64,000 bases of DNA from Sphingobium sp. (GCA_023266575.1 JAHFPV010000017.1:1-64000), one strand, 5' to 3'. Counted from the stretch's first letter, positions 25,257 through 33,663 are shown. The notes: a model not told the origin generated them from the letters alone. Numbers and translations: made by a program.

Positions 25257-27092
25257 ATGCCACGGGCATTTGAACAAGTGCCGGCGGAAACGCCGATCGC
25301 CATGCCGGTGCAGGATTTTGGCGGGCGTCCGCCGATGATCGCGCGGCGGCGGTTCAATATCGACCTGTGGGCGCGCCGCCTGCTGGTCGTGCTGCTGGCG
25401 CTGCTGCCCGCCGCCATGGCCGCGCATGAGATGCGCCGGTCGATCGGGCTGGACGGGATTTCAGCGTGGGAGGGCGTCTATCTGGCGCTGTTCATCCCGC
25501 TGTTCGCCTGGATCGCTTTCGGTTTTGCCACCGCGTTGATCGGTTTCCTGCTGCTGACCGTGGGCAAGGGGCGCGCCGTCACGCCTCATGCTTTGACCCC
25601 CGCGACAGCGCTGGCGGGCAAGACCGCGATCCTGCTGCCGGTCTGTAACGAGGATTTTCTGGGCGTGCTGGGTCGGCTGTCGATCATGGAGAGATCGCTG
25701 GCGCAGGTGATGGGGGGCGAACGGTTCGAGTTTTTCATCCTGTCCGATTCCAACGCCGACAATGGCGAAACGGAGCGGCGCGCCTATCTGGAAATGCGAG
25801 AGTCCTTTTCTCGCCCGGTCCATTATCGCCGTCGCGCGCTGAACATCGGGCGCAAGCCAGGCAATATCGCCGAATGGGTCGAACGGTTCGGCGGCGGTTA
25901 CGACTATATGGTCGTGCTGGACGCGGACAGCGTGATGAGCGGCCAGACCATGGCGCGGCTGGCCGCCGATATGGAACGGCATCCGCAGGTGGGGCTGATC
26001 CAGACCGTCCCCACCGTGGTGGGTGCTGCGACGCTGTTTGCGCGCTGGCAGCAATTTGCCAGCCGCTTGTTCGGGCCGATTTCGGCGGCGGGGATGATCT
26101 GGTGGGCAGGCTCCGAAGGCATGTTCTGGGGCCATAATGCCATCGTGCGGGTCAAGGCGTTCGCGCAGAGTTGCGGCCTTCCCGAACTGCCCGGCCGCGC
26201 GCCCTTTGGCGGGCACATCATGAGCCACGACATGATCGAGGCGGCGCTGCTGCGGCGGCGCGGCTGGGACGTGCATATGGTGAGCGCCGAGGATAGTTTC
26301 GAGGAATTTCCGCCCGCAATGCCCGACCTCTTCACCCGCGACCGGCGCTGGTGTCAGGGCAATATCCAGCATGTGCCTTTGTTCATCAAGATTGCCGGGC
26401 TGCATCCAGTCAGCCGCTTCCAGCTGCTGGTCGGGGCGTCGGCCTATTGCACGTCGCCGCTGTGGCTGGCGCTGATGCTGGTGGTGCTGGGCGGGGCGCT
26501 GGCGGGCGTGTGGCCGCCAAGCGCGGTGCTGCCGTCGGGTGGGCTGCTGGCGGTGACCGCGACCTTGCTGTTCGGACCCAAGCTGCTGGCGATGGTCTGG
26601 GCGATGATCGATCCGGCGCGGCGGATCGGCTTTGGCGGCGCGGCGCGGATGACGCGCGGGGTGATCGCCGACATTGCGCTGTCGATCCTGATGGCGCCGG
26701 TGGCGATGCTGACCCAGACGATCAACCTGTTCGGTATCTTGATGGGGCGCAAGAGCAGTTGGAACGGGCAGACCCGCGACCGCGACGGCATGGGGCTGGG
26801 CAGCGCCATCTGGCTGTTCAAATGGCATATTTTGCTGGGGATCGGCCTGACAGCGATGGCGGTGCAGGCGGGCGGGCTGGGCTGGATCACGCCGGTGGTG
26901 GCGGGATTGCTGCTGGCACCCGTGCTGGCGGCGCTGACCGCGCGCAAGGATCTGGGGCGGCGAGCGGAGCAGAGCGGGCTGTTCGTGGTCGCCGATCCAT
27001 GGTGGCGCACGCAAAGCTATCGCCCGCTGCGGTTCCGCTGGCCGAGTGGCGATGAGCGGCGGATGGGGCCGTTTGCGGCGAATGATGAGTGA
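25257..27092 (+). CDS. opgH: Periplasmic glucan glucosyltransferase OpgH
   Basis: Inner-membrane family 2 glycosyltransferase that polymerises and exports the glucan backbone from UDP-glucose. The protein is 611 aa from the ATG at 25257, chosen for its GGAGAC ribosome site; in-frame GTGs at 25209 and 25221 are weaker. The catalytic region has DSNAD, VVLDADSV and the product-binding FTRDRRWCQGN motif. Several transmembrane segments flank it. The 114 bp gap after opgG contains a small GAACCGC/GCGGTTC hairpin. OpgH in enterics also couples cell size to UDP-glucose; whether that holds here is unknown. Confidence 0.94.
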   Translation: MPRAFEQVPAETPIAMPVQDFGGRPPMIARRRFNIDLWARRLLVVLLALLPAAMAAHEMRRSIGLDGISAWEGVYLALFIPLFAWIAFGFATALIGFLLLTVGKGRAVTPHALTPATALAGKTAILLPVCNEDFLGVLGRLSIMERSLAQVMGGERFEFFILSDSNADNGETERRAYLEMRESFSRPVHYRRRALNIGRKPGNIAEWVERFGGGYDYMVVLDADSVMSGQTMARLAADMERHPQVGLIQTVPTVVGAATLFARWQQFASRLFGPISAAGMIWWAGSEGMFWGHNAIVRVKAFAQSCGLPELPGRAPFGGHIMSHDMIEAALLRRRGWDVHMVSAEDSFEEFPPAMPDLFTRDRRWCQGNIQHVPLFIKIAGLHPVSRFQLLVGASAYCTSPLWLALMLVVLGGALAGVWPPSAVLPSGGLLAVTATLLFGPKLLAMVWAMIDPARRIGFGGAARMTRGVIADIALSILMAPVAMLTQTINLFGILMGRKSSWNGQTRDRDGMGLGSAIWLFKWHILLGIGLTAMAVQAGGLGWITPVVAGLLLAPVLAALTARKDLGRRAEQSGLFVVADPWWRTQSYRPLRFRWPSGDERRMGPFAANDE

Positions 27093-27103
27093 TTTGGATC
27101 ACG

Positions 27104-27199
27104 CCAACACCCGTTCGGGCTGAGTTGGTCGAAGCCTCGTTCTTCTTCGCAAGAAGGACAGCCCTTCGACAGGCTCAGGGCGAACGGACGTGGTGTTGG
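27104..27199. repeat. Inverted repeat between convergent opgH and fliA
   Basis: Outer arms CCAACAC (27104-27110) and GTGTTGG (27193-27199), then CCGTTCG and CGAACGG, then near-complementary GGTCGAAG and CTTCGAC segments, with a small TTCTTC-GC-AAGAAGG hairpin inside. It fills the gap between two convergent genes and probably acts as a bidirectional transcription stop. Confidence 0.75.
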
Positions 27200-27202
27200 G
27201 CG

Positions 27203-27931
27203 TTAATCCCAGTCGCGCAGTTTCTCACGTAGCCGGTCGAGCGCGGCTTTCTTGATCTGGCAGACCCGTGCCGCGCCAATGTCCAGCGTGTGGCCGATTT
27301 CCTCCAGATTGAGTTCCTCGACGAAATAAAGTTGCAGCACCAGCGCCTCGCGCTCCGGCAATTCGCTGATGCCGTTGGCGATCGCGGCCTTGAGGGATTC
27401 GCGTTCCAATATGTCGTCGGCGCGGTCCTCCACATCGGCGAACCACATCGACTGGTCGGAATAGACTTCGTCCATGCTGGTGTGCTGGACCATCTCCACA
27501 CTGTCGGCGAGTTCGCGATAGTCGGACGGGTCCAGCCCCATGTCGGCGGACATTTCCGCTTCGGTCGGCAGGCGACCCAGCTGCTGTTCCAGCCGGTTGC
27601 GGACCTTGGCCAGATCCTTGCGCTTGGCCATGGCCGACCGGCAGATGGTTGCCTGCCGCCGCAGATGGTCGATCATCGCGCCGCGCACGCGCAGTTGCGC
27701 ATAGGCGGCAAAGCCAAGCCCGCGATCCTCGAAACTGTTGGCGGCCTCGACCAGTGCGACCATGCCGATCTGGAGCAGGTCCTCCACCTCGATGGCGGTG
27801 GAGACGCGGCCATGGACGTGCCAGGCGATCTTGCGGACCAGCGGCATATATTGGCGCGCCAGCCGTTCCGGGCTGTTGTCCCCCGGCTTGGCATAGGTGT
27901 GGGCGCCGGACGTGATCTTGTTCATGTACAT
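27203..27931 (-). CDS. fliA: Flagellar sigma factor FliA (sigma-28)
   Basis: Sigma factor for late flagellar genes. The protein is 242 aa. Region 2 (ALVEAANSFEDRGLGFAAYA then QLRVRGAMIDHLRR) and region 4 (LPEREALVLQLYFVEELNLE then EIGHTLDIGAARVCQIKKAA) are typical. The start at 27931 has an AGGAGAGG ribosome site 7 nt upstream. It follows flhA by 14 bp. FlgM, encoded at 31387, is its expected anti-sigma factor, and five matching promoters occur in the window. Confidence 0.96.
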   Translation of the reverse strand: MYMNKITSGAHTYAKPGDNSPERLARQYMPLVRKIAWHVHGRVSTAIEVEDLLQIGMVALVEAANSFEDRGLGFAAYAQLRVRGAMIDHLRRQATICRSAMAKRKDLAKVRNRLEQQLGRLPTEAEMSADMGLDPSDYRELADSVEMVQHTSMDEVYSDQSMWFADVEDRADDILERESLKAAIANGISELPEREALVLQLYFVEELNLEEIGHTLDIGAARVCQIKKAALDRLREKLRDWD

Positions 27932-27945
27932 CGGTCAGCCTCTCC

Positions 27946-30084
27946 TCAAGCGACCCGTTCGCGCTGCATCATGGGATCATGACGCGGCGCTGGATCGTGG
28001 CGCGGCGTGGGGCGTTGTTCGCCTCCGACGACGGCGGCCACCTCCACACCCTTGCCATCCGGTATTTCCAGGAAGGACAGGACCGGCGTTTCGGGCAGAT
28101 GCGGCTTGAACAGCCGCGCCATCGCCCGGCGCGCGACCGGCGAGGTGACGATGGCGAAATTGCGCGCCTGGCCCAGCAAGGGTCGGGCGGCCTGCACCAC
28201 CGCTTCGACGATGCGGTTGGCGAGCGCGGGTTCGATCGGGTGGCGGGCGTCGCCAGCCACGCGCATCGCCTGCGCCAGCAAGGCTTCGAGATCGCCGTCC
28301 AAAGTGATGACAGGGAGCGGCATCTTGACCGGCACCAGCCCCTGAATGATGAGCGCGCCGATACGCTGGCGGACCGCTTCGACCAGTTGTTCGTGGCTCA
28401 TGTCGGGCCGCGCGGCGTCGACCATGGCTTCGCAGATGCGGCGGAAATCCTTGAGCGCTATGCCTTCGGACAGCAGGGCGCGGCAGAGCGCGCTGATCTG
28501 GGTCAGGCTGAGCGTGCCGGGGGTCAGGCCATCGACCAATTGGGGCGCGACGTCCTTCAGATTGTCGAGCAGCTTGCGCGCTTCATCGAGGCCGAACATT
28601 TCCGCGGCGTTCATCGCGATCAGCTGATTAAGATGCGTTGCCACGACCGTCGGCGGATCGACCACGGTATAGCCTGCGACCACCGCCTCGCTACGTTTGG
28701 CCTGCGGAATCCAGACCGCATCGAGACCGAAGGTCGGGTCTTTCGCAGCGCGCCCTACGACCGTGCCTTCCAGCGCGCCGCTGTCGAGCGCGAGCAGATC
28801 TTCGGGCCAGATTTCATCTTCGCCGACGACGACGCCCGCGATGGTGATGCGATATTGATTGGGTTCGAGCGCCAGATTGTCCTTCACGCGGACCATCGGC
28901 ACGACGAAGCCCAGTTCCTTGGACAGTTGGCGACGGATGCCGGTGATCCGCGCCATCAAAGGCGCGCCCTTGCGTTCGTCCACCAAACCGATGAGGCCAT
29001 AGCCGATTTCAAGGCCGAGCAGCGCGCCGTCCGACACATCGCCCCATTCGATCAGCGCCGGATTGGCGGGTGGTGGTGCGGGCGCGGGTTCGGCGGCCTT
29101 TTTCTGGCTCGCCTTGCGCAGGTTCCAGGCGATGAGCCAGGATATGGCAGCAGCAGGCAGCACGATCAGGTGCGGCATACCGGGCAGTACGCCCATGAAG
29201 GTCAGGATCGCCGCGACCGGCACCCAGGCGCGGGCCGACCCGAACTGGCCCGCAATCTGGCCGGACAGATCATCCTCGCTCTTGACGCGGGTGACGATGG
29301 AGGCGGCGGCGATCGAGAGCAGTAGTGCTGGCACCTGCGCCACCAGCGCGTCGCCGATGGCCAGAAGAATATAGGTTTCCGCCGCCTGCCCCATGGTGAG
29401 GCCATGGCTGACGACGCCCAATATGATGCCGCCGATGATGTTGATGACCAGGATCAGGATGCCCGCAACCGCGTCACCCTTCACGAATTTGCTGGCACCG
29501 TCCATCGACCCGTAGAAATCCGCTTCGGTCGCGACTTCGGCGCGGCGCAGCTTGGCTTCTTCCGGCGTCATCAGGCCCGCGTTCAGATCGGCGTCGATCG
29601 CCATCTGCTTGCCGGGCAAGGCGTCCAGGGTGAAGCGGGCGCTGACTTCCGACACGCGGCCCGCACCCTTGGTGATGACGACCAGGTTGATGATCATCAG
29701 GATGGCGAACACGAAGATGCCGACGACATAGTCGCCGCCGATCAGGAAATGGCCGAACGCCTCGATCACCTGCCCCGCCGAATCGGAGCCTTCATGCCCC
29801 TGCACCAGCACGACGCGGGTGGAGGCGACGTTGAGCGCGAGGCGCAGCAGGGTCGCGAACAGCAAAACGGTCGGGAAGGCGGAGAAATCGAGCGGCTTGG
29901 CGGCGTTCAATGCGACCATCAGCACGGCGAGCGAGATCATGATGTTGGTGATGAACCCGATGTCGAGCATGATCGCCGGGACCGGCACCATCATGAACAG
30001 CACGACCATCAGCGTCGCAAAGGGCAGCACCGCCCCCTTGGCGGCGCTCATCCAGATCTTCGCTTTGATTTGGTTGGGAGTCAT
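27946..30084 (-). CDS. flhA: Flagellar export gate protein FlhA
   Basis: Large export gate protein; its cytoplasmic ring docks chaperone-substrate complexes. The protein is 712 aa. The N-terminal half carries about eight transmembrane segments and the FHIPEP-like region (LSAFPTVLLFATLLRLALNV, FTLDALPGKQMAIDADLNAG). The C-terminal half is cytoplasmic (VVDPPTVVATHLNQLI). The C-terminus has a 30-residue extension rich in Pro/Arg/His. It lies between the transglycosylase and fliA. Confidence 0.96.
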   Translation of the reverse strand: MTPNQIKAKIWMSAAKGAVLPFATLMVVLFMMVPVPAIMLDIGFITNIMISLAVLMVALNAAKPLDFSAFPTVLLFATLLRLALNVASTRVVLVQGHEGSDSAGQVIEAFGHFLIGGDYVVGIFVFAILMIINLVVITKGAGRVSEVSARFTLDALPGKQMAIDADLNAGLMTPEEAKLRRAEVATEADFYGSMDGASKFVKGDAVAGILILVINIIGGIILGVVSHGLTMGQAAETYILLAIGDALVAQVPALLLSIAAASIVTRVKSEDDLSGQIAGQFGSARAWVPVAAILTFMGVLPGMPHLIVLPAAAISWLIAWNLRKASQKKAAEPAPAPPPANPALIEWGDVSDGALLGLEIGYGLIGLVDERKGAPLMARITGIRRQLSKELGFVVPMVRVKDNLALEPNQYRITIAGVVVGEDEIWPEDLLALDSGALEGTVVGRAAKDPTFGLDAVWIPQAKRSEAVVAGYTVVDPPTVVATHLNQLIAMNAAEMFGLDEARKLLDNLKDVAPQLVDGLTPGTLSLTQISALCRALLSEGIALKDFRRICEAMVDAARPDMSHEQLVEAVRQRIGALIIQGLVPVKMPLPVITLDGDLEALLAQAMRVAGDARHPIEPALANRIVEAVVQAARPLLGQARNFAIVTSPVARRAMARLFKPHLPETPVLSFLEIPDGKGVEVAAVVGGEQRPTPRHDPAPRHDPMMQRERVA

Positions 30085-30093
30085 GAGGAGCCG

Positions 30094-30912
30094 TTACCTT
30101 CCGAGGGTGGCGAGCATGAGATAGGCGAGACGTGCGGTCTGCGGCTGGGGCCGGATGCCGACATCGACTTGTTGCGCAAGGCGCTGGGTTTCGATCCGCA
30201 CATAGTCGGCGGGCTGAACCGTTTTTGCGCCGCTAGGGAGCGATGCGTCGGCATATTGGACGTCGCCGCCCAGGCTATCTACGCCCTTCTGCAATTTCGA
30301 CGCGAAGCGATCGCGAATGTCGGCGAAGCTGCGGGCGTTGCCCTGCCGATCGTAAAAGATCGAGCGGTTGGCGCGCGCCGCCGACGGGAAGAGCGAGGCT
30401 GCGGTGGCATCGGGCGCGCGGTCATGGACCGACAGAAATTTGCTCGCGCCGCCGACGCCCAGAAAATGGGCCAGGTAGAGATCGACCGGTTCGGCTTCGC
30501 GGCCAAGGCGCTTTTCAAGGAAAGCCTTGTTATCGGCCGCATGTTCGGCCGCCATCACGGACGCGGTTTCGGGATGTTTGCGCAGGTCGAGGATTTGCTG
30601 GCGCAGTTCCGGGTCCGACACATAATAACGGCCATTGCTGCCCTGGCTGATCGCGTCGGACGCCCAGCCCAAGCCATATTCGCTGCCATGCTGGTCGATG
30701 ACCGCGAGCCAGCTCTGGTCGATGAACTGATAAAGGCCCGTCGCGGACGATGTCGTCGCGCGGGCGGTGGGGTTCATGCTGGATTCGATTTTCGCCTGAC
30801 CCAGCAGATAGGCGAAATCGACGCCCGTACGGCGGCTCGCCATGGCGATCGCGTTCGTGACGCGATTGCCTGTCGAAATCCCCGTTGCTGTAATGTCTGG
30901 CAAAGCCGACAT
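30094..30912 (-). CDS. Flagellar lytic transglycosylase (SltF-like)
   Basis: Probable peptidoglycan hydrolase that opens the wall for the rod. The protein is 272 aa from the ATG at 30912, chosen because a GGGGAC ribosome site precedes it and the sigma-54 promoter at 30949-30964 would exclude the upstream ATG at 30945. The transglycosylase fold is seen in GVDFAYLLGQAKIESSMNPT (catalytic Glu in IES) and SSATGLYQFIDQSW. No signal peptide is visible. FlgJ in this window has only the rod-binding domain, so this protein may supply the missing wall-cutting activity. Confidence 0.87.
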   Translation of the reverse strand: MSALPDITATGISTGNRVTNAIAMASRRTGVDFAYLLGQAKIESSMNPTARATTSSATGLYQFIDQSWLAVIDQHGSEYGLGWASDAISQGSNGRYYVSDPELRQQILDLRKHPETASVMAAEHAADNKAFLEKRLGREAEPVDLYLAHFLGVGGASKFLSVHDRAPDATAASLFPSAARANRSIFYDRQGNARSFADIRDRFASKLQKGVDSLGGDVQYADASLPSGAKTVQPADYVRIETQRLAQQVDVGIRPQPQTARLAYLMLATLGR

Positions 30913-30948
30913 CGGTTCATTGTCCCCACTGGTTCTGGGGAGCATTAG

Positions 30949-30964
30949 AGCAAGGCTTATGCCA
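30949..30964 (-). promoter_or_regulatory. Sigma-54 promoter of the transglycosylase-flhA-fliA unit
   Basis: Minus strand: TGGCATA, 4 nt, TTGCT. The invariant GG and GC are 10 bp apart as required; two positions of the -24 element differ from TGGCACG. It lies about 37 bp before the chosen start of the transglycosylase and would place fliA under sigma-54 control. Confidence 0.7.
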
Positions 30965-31018
30965 AGATTTGGTTAACAGGGGCGCAACTATTTGATTTTC
31001 TGCATTTGCCCCAAACGA

Positions 31019-31044
31019 AAAACGGCGCCGATTGGCGCCGTTTT
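31019..31044 (-). terminator. Terminator of flgM-flgN
   Basis: Perfect 11-bp stem AAAACGGCGCC / GGCGCCGTTTT with a GATT loop. On the minus strand the stem ends in a T-run, 22 bp after the flgN stop. The symmetric A and T tracts could let it work in both directions. Confidence 0.85.
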
Positions 31045-31066
31045 CGAATGTAACAGAAAATGGTTT

Positions 31067-31375
31067 TTAGCGGCTGTAGGTCAGCGGCGCGTTGCGGGCG
31101 CCGTGGGCGGCGAGCATGGCCAGCCGCTGATTCGCATGGTCGGCGAGCAGGTTGACCCGGATGCGCGCGCTGTCGATCAAAGGGAGCATCGCGCTCAGTC
31201 GGGCGACGGTCTGGGGTTCGGAGCGCCAGGCACCGATGGCGCGCACGGCGGCGGCACTATGGCTTACCCGCTTGCTGGCGATTTCGATCGCAGCGGCATC
31301 ACTGCCGTCCAGCACCTCGCGCAAATCCTCGAAGGCTTCGAACAGATCGTCCAGCGCACCAAGGCCCAGCGACAT
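31067..31375 (-). CDS. flgN: FlgN-like flagellar export chaperone
   Basis: Small helical protein of 102 aa (LGALDDLFEAFEDLREVLDG, IDSARIRVNLLADHANQRLA). FlgN chaperones the hook-filament junction proteins FlgK and FlgL. Sequence similarity in this family is low, so the call rests on size, helical character and the place 11 bp after flgM. The terminator at 31019-31044 ends the unit. Confidence 0.72.
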   Translation of the reverse strand: MSLGLGALDDLFEAFEDLREVLDGSDAAAIEIASKRVSHSAAAVRAIGAWRSEPQTVARLSAMLPLIDSARIRVNLLADHANQRLAMLAAHGARNAPLTYSR

Positions 31376-31386
31376 GGGACTTATCC

Positions 31387-31665
31387 TTATCCGGCGACCG
31401 GCAGGTCGAGCGCCACCATGCGCTCGGCAATCGCCGATGGGTTGACGGGGTAGTTGCCCGACGCGATCGCAGCCTTGATGGCAGCGATGCGATCCATGTC
31501 GACCGGCGCGCCTTCCGCCGCCATGCGCGAAGCAGGGGTGGCCGACGACGCCGACGAAGATGCAGTGGTCGAGCTGCTGGCGGACGACGCACGCGTCTTG
31601 GTCCCTTCCCGCAGGCGGGTCGCCTCTATGGCGGCGCTGATGCTCTGGCCAACTGACTTAATCAT
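31387..31665 (-). CDS. flgM: Anti-sigma-28 factor FlgM
   Basis: Binds and inhibits FliA until the hook is complete, then is exported. The protein is 92 aa. The N-terminus (MIKSVGQ) is short, the middle is a Ser/Ala/Thr-rich disordered stretch, and the C-terminal helix block VDMDRIAAIKAAIASGNYPV then NPSAIAERMVAL is the FlgM signature. A sigma-28 promoter lies upstream, as in other bacteria where FlgM is partly under FliA control. Confidence 0.93.
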   Translation of the reverse strand: MIKSVGQSISAAIEATRLREGTKTRASSASSSTTASSSASSATPASRMAAEGAPVDMDRIAAIKAAIASGNYPVNPSAIAERMVALDLPVAG

Positions 31666-31697
31666 GGGTTCAATCCTTCATTCGTCCCTTAAACGCT

Positions 31698-31724
31698 ATA
31701 ACGGACAAGTTCAGAAATCCTTAA
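31698..31724 (-). promoter_or_regulatory. Sigma-28 promoter of flgM-flgN
   Basis: Minus strand: TTAA, 15 nt, TCCGTTAT. One base of TAAA and one of GCCG differ from consensus; the spacing is correct. It overlaps the last codons of flgA and lies 33 bp before the flgM start. Confidence 0.65.
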
Positions 31725-32277
31725 ATCCGGGAATGCGCACAAGCCCCATTTCCACAACTTGGGCAAAAATCGGTGCGGATTTCTTGTCCTCACGCACCCG
31801 GATGGTCTCGCCGACCGCGCCATCTTCATCCGCAATCATCACGCGCGAGACGCTGAAAGCCGCATTGCCAGCCATGAGCTGCACCGGATCGCCGCGCTTG
31901 ACGACATGCTCGGTCGGGACGGCGCGGGCCGCAGGGGTGAAGCGGCTGGCGGCCGCGGCGCGCGGCACCGGGCCGGACGCGGCGGCTGATGCGCCTGCGA
32001 CCAGCGGTACGCGAATCCGCCAGCCCTGCGCGTCGCATTTGACGATCGCGGCACCGAAAACCGGGCCATCGATTGAAGGGGTGGAGGGGCAGGCTGCCAG
32101 CTTCAGGCGGCGATCGACCGGGGCGACCGGGCCGCCCGGTTCGCCCAGATTGGCGCCGACGGTCATCGCGACCAGGCTGTCGATCCGGTCGAGATTCTCG
32201 AACTTCTGCTGCGCCAGCGCAGGCTGCACGGTCGCGATGGCGACGGCGGCGAGAAGGATCGGTTGGAAGCGAAACAC
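31711..32277 (-). CDS. flgA: Flagellar P-ring chaperone FlgA
   Basis: Periplasmic chaperone for FlgI. The protein is 188 aa. The start is a GTG at 32277 with an AGGAG site 7 nt upstream; it gives a signal peptide MFRFQPILLAAVAIATVQPA ending at ALAQ. The longer frame from 32343 is rejected because the sigma-54 promoter at 32320-32335 lies inside it. The C-terminal SAF-type domain is seen in TEHVVKRGDPVQLMAGNAAF and GAVGETIRVREDKKSAPIFA. Confidence 0.9.
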   Translation of the reverse strand: MFRFQPILLAAVAIATVQPALAQQKFENLDRIDSLVAMTVGANLGEPGGPVAPVDRRLKLAACPSTPSIDGPVFGAAIVKCDAQGWRIRVPLVAGASAAASGPVPRAAAASRFTPAARAVPTEHVVKRGDPVQLMAGNAAFSVSRVMIADEDGAVGETIRVREDKKSAPIFAQVVEMGLVRIPGFKDF

Positions 32278-32319
32278 GGTATGTCTCCTGAAAAGACGGA
32301 GGGTCTTTCCGGGGGTATC

Positions 32320-32335
32320 AGCAAGAGGCGTGCCA
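32320..32335 (-). promoter_or_regulatory. Sigma-54 promoter of flgA
   Basis: Minus strand: TGGCACG, 4 nt, TTGCT, an exact match to the sigma-54 consensus. It begins just after the stop of the MotB-like gene and lies 43 bp upstream of the flgA GTG start. Confidence 0.88.
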
Positions 32336-32342
32336 GTTTGCA

Positions 32343-32840
32343 CTATTGTTGGGGCTTAACTCCCGCCGCGATGCGGATGATCTGGCCCTGCCCGCCCTTG
32401 CCGTCGGCCTGATCGAGGCCGCGAATCAGCAGGCGATCCTGCGCGATGCCGTCCAGCTTGAGCGCGCGGGCAACCGCGCCGATGCGGGCGGCGGCGAGAT
32501 CCCAGTCGTCGAAACGCTGCTGCGCGCGATCGCTGCCATGGCTGCGAATCTCTACGCCGCCCGGCTCCTTTGCATATTGGCGGGCGATGACGGACAGGCG
32601 GGCGCGGCCCTGATCGCTCAGCAGCGCTTCGCCCGGTACGAACAGCTCGACCGCGCGAATCTCTATGCCCGGCCGCATCACCCGGCCGCCAAATTGCTGC
32701 GCGACCTGCGCAAGCATGGCGTCGCGGCGCGATCCGCTGGCCTGCAACAGCACGAAGAAGGCGAGCAGGAGCAGCAAAAGATCAGCGAAACTGACGGCCC
32801 AGCGGTTGCGCCGCGCGGTGGCGAGGGTGGAAGCGCTCAT
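32343..32840 (-). CDS. Small MotB-like (OmpA-domain) protein
   Basis: A 165 aa protein, about half the size of MotB. One transmembrane helix (WAVSFADLLLLLLAFFVLLQ) carries an aspartate at residue 20, in the place of the proton-binding Asp of MotB. The rest is a short degenerate OmpA-like domain (LLSDQGRARLSVIARQYA, VEIRSHGSDRAQ, DDWDLAAARIGAVARALKLD), in which the usual GHTD reads SHGSD. It overlaps the MotA-like gene by 4 bp. It may form a second stator or an ExbD/TolR-type partner for the flagellum. Confidence 0.82.
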   Translation of the reverse strand: MSASTLATARRNRWAVSFADLLLLLLAFFVLLQASGSRRDAMLAQVAQQFGGRVMRPGIEIRAVELFVPGEALLSDQGRARLSVIARQYAKEPGGVEIRSHGSDRAQQRFDDWDLAAARIGAVARALKLDGIAQDRLLIRGLDQADGKGGQGQIIRIAAGVKPQQ

Positions 32841-33505
32841 GCGACTTCGCGGATCGACGCCCGGCGCAGCGGCGCATTTTCGCGCCGTGCGATGGCAAGC
32901 ATCCGGGCGACGACCTCCTGCTGCCAGGCCAGTTCGCGTTCGGACAGGTCGGCCAGCCGCGCGGCAATGGGCGCGGCGATCATGTTGGCGATAATCACGC
33001 CGTAAAAGGTGGTGAGCAGCGCCAGCGCCATGGCAGGGCCAAGCGCTGCGGGATCGTCCATCGCTGCGAACATGCCGACCAGGCCGATGATCGTCCCGGC
33101 CATGCCCAGCGCGGGCGCAGCGTCGGCAACCGATAGCCAGACGTTGCGCGCGCCGGCATGGCGCTGCGCCCGGTCGGCCAGCGTCTGCGCCGCCCAAAGC
33201 TCGAACAGGTCGGTGCGTTCGCTATTGGCGAGTTTGCGCGCGGCGTCGGTCAGGAAAGGATTGGCGGTCTTGACCCGGTCGGTGCAGGACAGGCCGCGCA
33301 GCTGCGCCACCTGATCGATCTTGAGCGTTGCCGCGCGGGCCGCGTCGCGATCCCGCGTTGGATCGGCCGTGACAAGCGGCAGGAGCGCCGCGATCGCCCG
33401 ACCGAGCGCGGCCGCGCCGTTCTGGAACAGCGCCACAGCCATGATGCCGACGACCATGGCCAATAATGTCAGCGGGTCGAACAGATGGCCCATCGTCGCG
33501 ATCAT
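32837..33505 (-). CDS. MotA-like stator protein lacking the first helix
   Basis: A 222 aa protein of the MotA/TolQ/ExbB family. The C-terminal helix pair is MotA-like (LGMAGTIIGLVGMFAAMDDP, AMALALLTTFYGVIIANMIA). The N-terminus begins FDPLTLLAMVVGIMAVALFQ, which corresponds to the second MotA helix, so the first appears absent. The start may be 33505 or the internal ATG at 33493. It is divergent from flgB and followed by the MotB-like gene. The true motA/motB pair is at 42181-44100. Confidence 0.82.
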   Translation of the reverse strand: MIATMGHLFDPLTLLAMVVGIMAVALFQNGAAALGRAIAALLPLVTADPTRDRDAARAATLKIDQVAQLRGLSCTDRVKTANPFLTDAARKLANSERTDLFELWAAQTLADRAQRHAGARNVWLSVADAAPALGMAGTIIGLVGMFAAMDDPAALGPAMALALLTTFYGVIIANMIAAPIAARLADLSERELAWQQEVVARMLAIARRENAPLRRASIREVA

Positions 33506-33552
33506 GCAAATTCGTCCCCGTTTGTGGCCCGTTTTTGGCCGTCACCGGACAG

Positions 33553-33589
33553 CGGCAAGGCGGTGCCGCCGACCGGCAATTTCTTGCCG
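33553..33589. promoter_or_regulatory. CGGCAA/TTGCCG elements upstream of flgB
   Basis: CGGCAA (33553-33558) is followed by CGGTGCCG and then by the palindrome CGGCAA-TTTC-TTGCCG (33574-33589). The palindrome is about 75 bp upstream of the flgB sigma-54 promoter, a usual distance for an enhancer. Similar elements flank the regulator gene at 22322-22369. Binding by that regulator is an inference. Confidence 0.5.
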
Positions 33590-33663
33590 CCCTTGCCGCC
33601 CATAGCCGCCAAAGCCCCGATTTCCGGGGTTTTCCGCCCTGCCCCTGCGTCACCCACGCAAAT

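Noticed and set aside
32278-32343. Upstream extension of flgA to 32343
   Set aside because: It contains a perfect sigma-54 promoter and no ribosome site, while the GTG at 32277 has AGGAG and a signal peptide.
32343-33505. Assignment of the small MotA/MotB-like pair as TolQ/TolR
   Set aside because: The MotA-type helix segment (GTIIGLVGMF then LLTTFYGVIIAN) and flagellar context favour a stator relative, though ExbB/ExbD-like function stays possible.
33551-33572. CGGCACC...TTGC on the minus strand before the MotA-like gene, possible sigma-54 promoter
   Set aside because: The GG-to-GC spacing is 9 bp, one short, and the sequence overlaps the palindromic elements.
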